The notes under the pieces were generated by a model. It was given only the letters and a program-made list of their open reading frames with translations, searched no databases and was not told the DNA's origin. From Bacteroidia bacterium (GTDB lineage: Bacteria; Bacteroidota; Bacteroidia; J057), in contig JALEFZ010000037.1 of the NCBI GenBank assembly GCA_022760475.1, positions 1 to 64,000 of the forward strand: a stretch of DNA of 64,000 nucleotides, read 5' to 3'. The position numbers and the translations under genes are program-made. Positions 62,801-64,000 of the stretch are shown piece by piece (the first letter of the stretch is position 1; each line of letters starts with the position of its first letter).

Positions 62801-63021
62801 AATGTGAATAGGAGTGTGGTGTTTCCTTCAGGAACTTCAAGGGTATACTTACCATTGTTGTCGGTAAACATACCTACAGTAGTACCTTTGATTAGGACAG
62901 CTACACCCTGTAAAGGATCCCCAGATTCGGCATCAGTAACAGTTCCTGATACTTTACTTTGGGCAAAAGCTATCCCGATCCCTAGCCCAATAAGGGCAAG
63001 AGTTAGTAATAATCTTTTCAT
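59845..63021 (-). CDS. SusC/RagA family TonB-linked outer-membrane transporter (second)
   Basis: The 1058-residue transporter has a signal peptide (ending GIAFAQ) and a carboxypeptidase-like domain (GVAVLIKGTTVGMFTDNNG). The plug includes VDEVVVTAVGLEANRRSLGY, LNSKVAGVTVVSSSG and LSVLKGAAATALYGIRAANG, followed by a large barrel. A Cys pair occurs in GDMWCGTCGVIDYFG, where most SusC proteins have WNGTRG-like residues, so a disulfide in an extracellular or barrel loop is possible. The partner SusD-like_2 gene follows at 19 bp. Confidence 0.95.
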   Translation of the reverse strand: MKRLLLTLALIGLGIGIAFAQSKVSGTVTDAESGDPLQGVAVLIKGTTVGMFTDNNGKYTLEVPEGNTTLLFTFLGKKTVEQSIDGRSTINVKLEPDFLAIDEVVVTAVGLEANRRSLGYSIQNVKSDDIVNARETNLVNALNSKVAGVTVVSSSGSPGSSANIRIRGSVSVNGSNAPLFVVDGVPIDNSESGNGVAGVDQSNRAIDVNPNDIESLSVLKGAAATALYGIRAANGAVIITTKSGKAGKPRVTVSASYTVDQVNKLPERQSSFAQGRPIGGVPTYRGPFTFEGFSWGPAISDLEFDGDQDYPFDSRGSLVAAGSGDGTPAEAYDPYDFFVNGNTLDLNASVSGGNNRSTYYISGGRLQSTGVVPNATFNRSTFKVKAGTKINSKLSAEMSANFINSGGNRIQRGSNLDGIMLGLLRTTPTFDNSNGGAGNADPTDKAAFELSNGDQRSYRYGIYDNPYWTINKNPFRDDVNRIIGYAQLKYEFNDWLSATYKLGTDFYTDRRNGAFDINPGWSVGEVYNSFQSSNDLNSDFLLQFNKNFGSKVNVNATVGHNYFSTRVVTQSFNGTTLAAPDFYHISNASDIQAGEGVFQRELVGVFGTANFSYDNYLFVNVSARNDWSSTLGANTNSIFYPAVSVGFAFTEALGMTDNNILPYGKIRASLGQVGNDAPFAYATANYFNSATSDGDGFISGIGYPALGTNAFELSTALGNPDLRPETTTTLELGAELKFFQGRLGLDATYYNSVTRDIVLSVTLPATTGFTSVIQNAGQITNQGWEVVLNAIPVRNRDFEWNIDLNFTTFTNTVDTLGEGISQVFLAGFTSTSSRVVVGEQFGAIFGSGFQRDENGNTIIGENGWPLQDPQTRIFGNPNPDWIAGLRNTFTFKGLSVSALVDIRQGGDMWCGTCGVIDYFGTSKQSGDLRDQTVVFDGVKADGSANTTEVSYADPANGLGGNYFIRYGFGGITEMSIYNTSWVRLRELTLSYSLPKSVANSLKAGDITLTLSGRNLWLNTEYPGIDPETNLTGATNGFGLDYFNMPNTRSYGGSIRVTF

Positions 63022-63027
63022 AGAAAA

Positions 63028-63065
63028 AGCTTTAGTTTGACGTTAGTACATGCTGAAAAGAACAA
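63028..63065 (-). promoter_or_regulatory. Conserved susC leader element (second copy)
   Basis: AGCTTTAGTTTGACGT (63028-63043) is identical to 57113-57128, and GAAAAGAACAA (63055-63065) is identical to 57133-57143. The spacing differs (11 versus 4 nt). Identity limited to these blocks points to selection rather than recent duplication. Confidence 0.6.
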
Positions 63066-63116
63066 GATAATCTAATTTCTGTCCCGAATAAGACATACAT
63101 ATAGGTTATCAGTATG

Positions 63117-63147
63117 TTAATTTAGGGAGAAAAAATTATCAATCAAA
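63117..63147 (-). promoter_or_regulatory. Candidate promoter of the second susC operon
   Basis: On the minus strand TTTG (63147-63144), a 19-nt spacer and TAAATTAA (63124-63117) resemble the -33/-7 pattern. The same TTTGATTG and TAAATTA words occur before the first susC. The predicted leader is about 89 nt. Confidence 0.5.
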
Positions 63148-63389
63148 TGATCGCTTCAATATATGTTGTTTTTTTTACCTATTAACTAACAGTCGTAAGC
63201 CTGTCATATCTTGTCGTTTGGAACAGAAAATCAACGATTTGTCTAATTAGCAACTATCCCTATTGTATTAACAAGCTGTTAAAAAAAATTATCTAAAAAA
63301 TTCTATATAAATTCTATCTAATTCTTGACAAGGCCTCAATATTTGGGGTAATAGTCTAAAAATATTGCAAAGCGAAACCCATATACCCA
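63148..63389. other. AT-rich gene-poor spacer
   Basis: No gene or clear hairpin was seen. It contains homopolymer A and T tracts. Confidence 0.3.
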
Positions 63390-63605
63390 TTGATTTTTAT
63401 CATCATAGCATTTTGTAGTAGTAATTCGGAAAACGCAGAGAACACCCCAGGTCATAAAAATGAAAAATTGTGTAGAAGTAATCGTAAAGCTGATTTGAAA
63501 ACCTATCAAAAAGAAGGCAATACCTACCTGTATAGAGGGGAGGGAGAAAACAAGGAATTCAATACTTATTACGCGTCCCTGACTCATTGTAAAATAAAAG
63601 ATTAA
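63390..63605 (+). CDS. Possible small lipoprotein
   Basis: The 71-residue frame starts at TTG with a hydrophobic leader and lipobox-like IIAFC (Cys9), then a charged polar tail (KNEKLCRSNRKADLKTYQKE, YLYRGEGENKEF). An in-frame stop at 63357 rules out an ATG start upstream. The leader is short and lacks N-terminal Lys/Arg, so it may be the rest of a truncated gene. The opposite strand also has an open frame of 96 residues that looks less protein-like. Confidence 0.3.
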   Translation: MIFIIIAFCSSNSENAENTPGHKNEKLCRSNRKADLKTYQKEGNTYLYRGEGENKEFNTYYASLTHCKIKD

Positions 63606-63928
63606 TGACTTGAATGCTGTTTCCATGTACGTTACGCTGTACCCCTAATCTTCAGCACAAGTAGTATTTGCCCACCACTGAGATCCGCATTAAGGAAAAA
63701 TTGAAGAAGCTAACAACCTTTACCTCCCCAAAAAAGGCTCTTAAGATTCTTAATAAATTCCTTTAGCAAAGATTTTCCTTCATCTTTTGCCAATGATCTA
63801 ATGTTTCGTATCCAACTTTTTCCAAAACCTAAGGACAAGTCGTCACAGTTTTCCTTTAAGATTGGTCATCTTAACAGGATTAAATCCTGAATAAGCTAGG
63901 TGCCATAGGGTATATTTCGAAGTATTTT
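63606..63928. other. Spacer without a recognised gene
   Basis: I see only short frames here, such as ATG 63801 with 29 codons ending at 63890. There is no strong hairpin or repeat. Confidence 0.3.
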
Positions 63929-63929
63929 T

Positions 63930-63956
63930 TTGCACTGGTATCTTTCTTTATATTTG
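63930..63956 (+). promoter_or_regulatory. Candidate promoter of the right-edge gene (accD)
   Basis: TTG (63930-63932), a 16-nt spacer (slightly short) and TATATTTG (63949-63956), an exact -7 match, lie 20 bp before the ATG at 63977. Confidence 0.5.
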
Positions 63957-63976
63957 TATACTAATACAATAAGTTC

Positions 63977-64000
63977 ATGAGCTGGTTTAAAAGAGCAAAA
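63977..64000 (+). CDS. accD: Start of acetyl-CoA carboxylase carboxyltransferase beta subunit (partial)
   Basis: Only eight codons are in the window, reading MSWFKRAK. Bacteroidota AccD proteins usually begin MxWFKRxxKGI, so the match is suggestive but short. A good candidate promoter precedes it. AccD carries the zinc-ribbon carboxyltransferase of fatty-acid synthesis, and none of that is visible here. Confidence 0.5.

Noticed and set aside
63336-63626. 96-codon minus-strand frame
   Set aside because: It is antisense to the possible small lipoprotein and its hydrophobic, Phe/Ile-rich text looks like an AT-rich chance frame.

Overview
The window looks like chromosomal DNA of a Bacteroidota bacterium, probably near the Saprospiria/Lewinella branch; the class is inference. 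Supporting signs are two SusC/SusD pairs, two proteins with type IX secretion (T9SS) C-terminal sorting domains, a PorV/PorQ-family protein, DUF4249 and DUF4783 proteins, many short-signal lipoproteins, starts without strong Shine-Dalgarno sites, and candidate promoters of the TTG...TAnnTTTG type. No rRNA, tRNA, CRISPR array, transposase or integrase was found, and no prophage block.

Layout. 1-7.2 kb: a formylglycine-generating-enzyme-like protein divergent from a SWIM zinc-finger protein, then a short DnaE polymerase divergent from DNA polymerase IV, a likely translesion-synthesis pair. 7.2-8.9 kb: two tandem tail-collar ('microcystin-dependent') proteins with an upstream region rich in palindromes. 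8.9-14.8 kb: a polytopic membrane protein, a PhoD phosphatase, a T9SS cargo, a lipoprotein and an L,D-transpeptidase. 14.8-23.3 kb: ruvX, a TonB receptor with its DUF4249 partner, a coiled-coil lipoprotein, an SGNH hydrolase, a PLD-like protein and dprA. 23.3-30.8 kb: an ECF sigma factor, pyruvate dehydrogenase E1 beta, a response regulator overlapping a hybrid kinase, an alpha/beta hydrolase, nadC and a DUF4783 protein.

30.9-37 kb: gpmI, a lipoprotein coupled to a fluoride channel, an orphan terminator that suggests a small RNA, three thioredoxin-fold proteins and pabB. 37-48 kb: a second T9SS cargo, an NHL-repeat lipoprotein with a PorV/PorQ-type protein, a LysE exporter overlapping a DUF985 cupin, a GH3 glycosidase, holA, a small outer-membrane protein and a beta-propeller protein. 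47.9-52.7 kb: an ABC ATPase with a permease/M1-aminopeptidase fusion, followed by a diverged tandem copy of the fusion gene's 3' end plus terminator. 52.7-63 kb: two SusCD uptake systems. At the right edge the first codons of a probable accD appear.

Most of the window is core metabolism, envelope and nutrient uptake. The most unusual observations are the duplicated gene tail with terminator, the shared promoter and leader architecture of the two susC genes, the orphan promoter-terminator unit downstream of crcB, the palindrome cluster before the collar genes, and the terminator abutting the dprA start codon.
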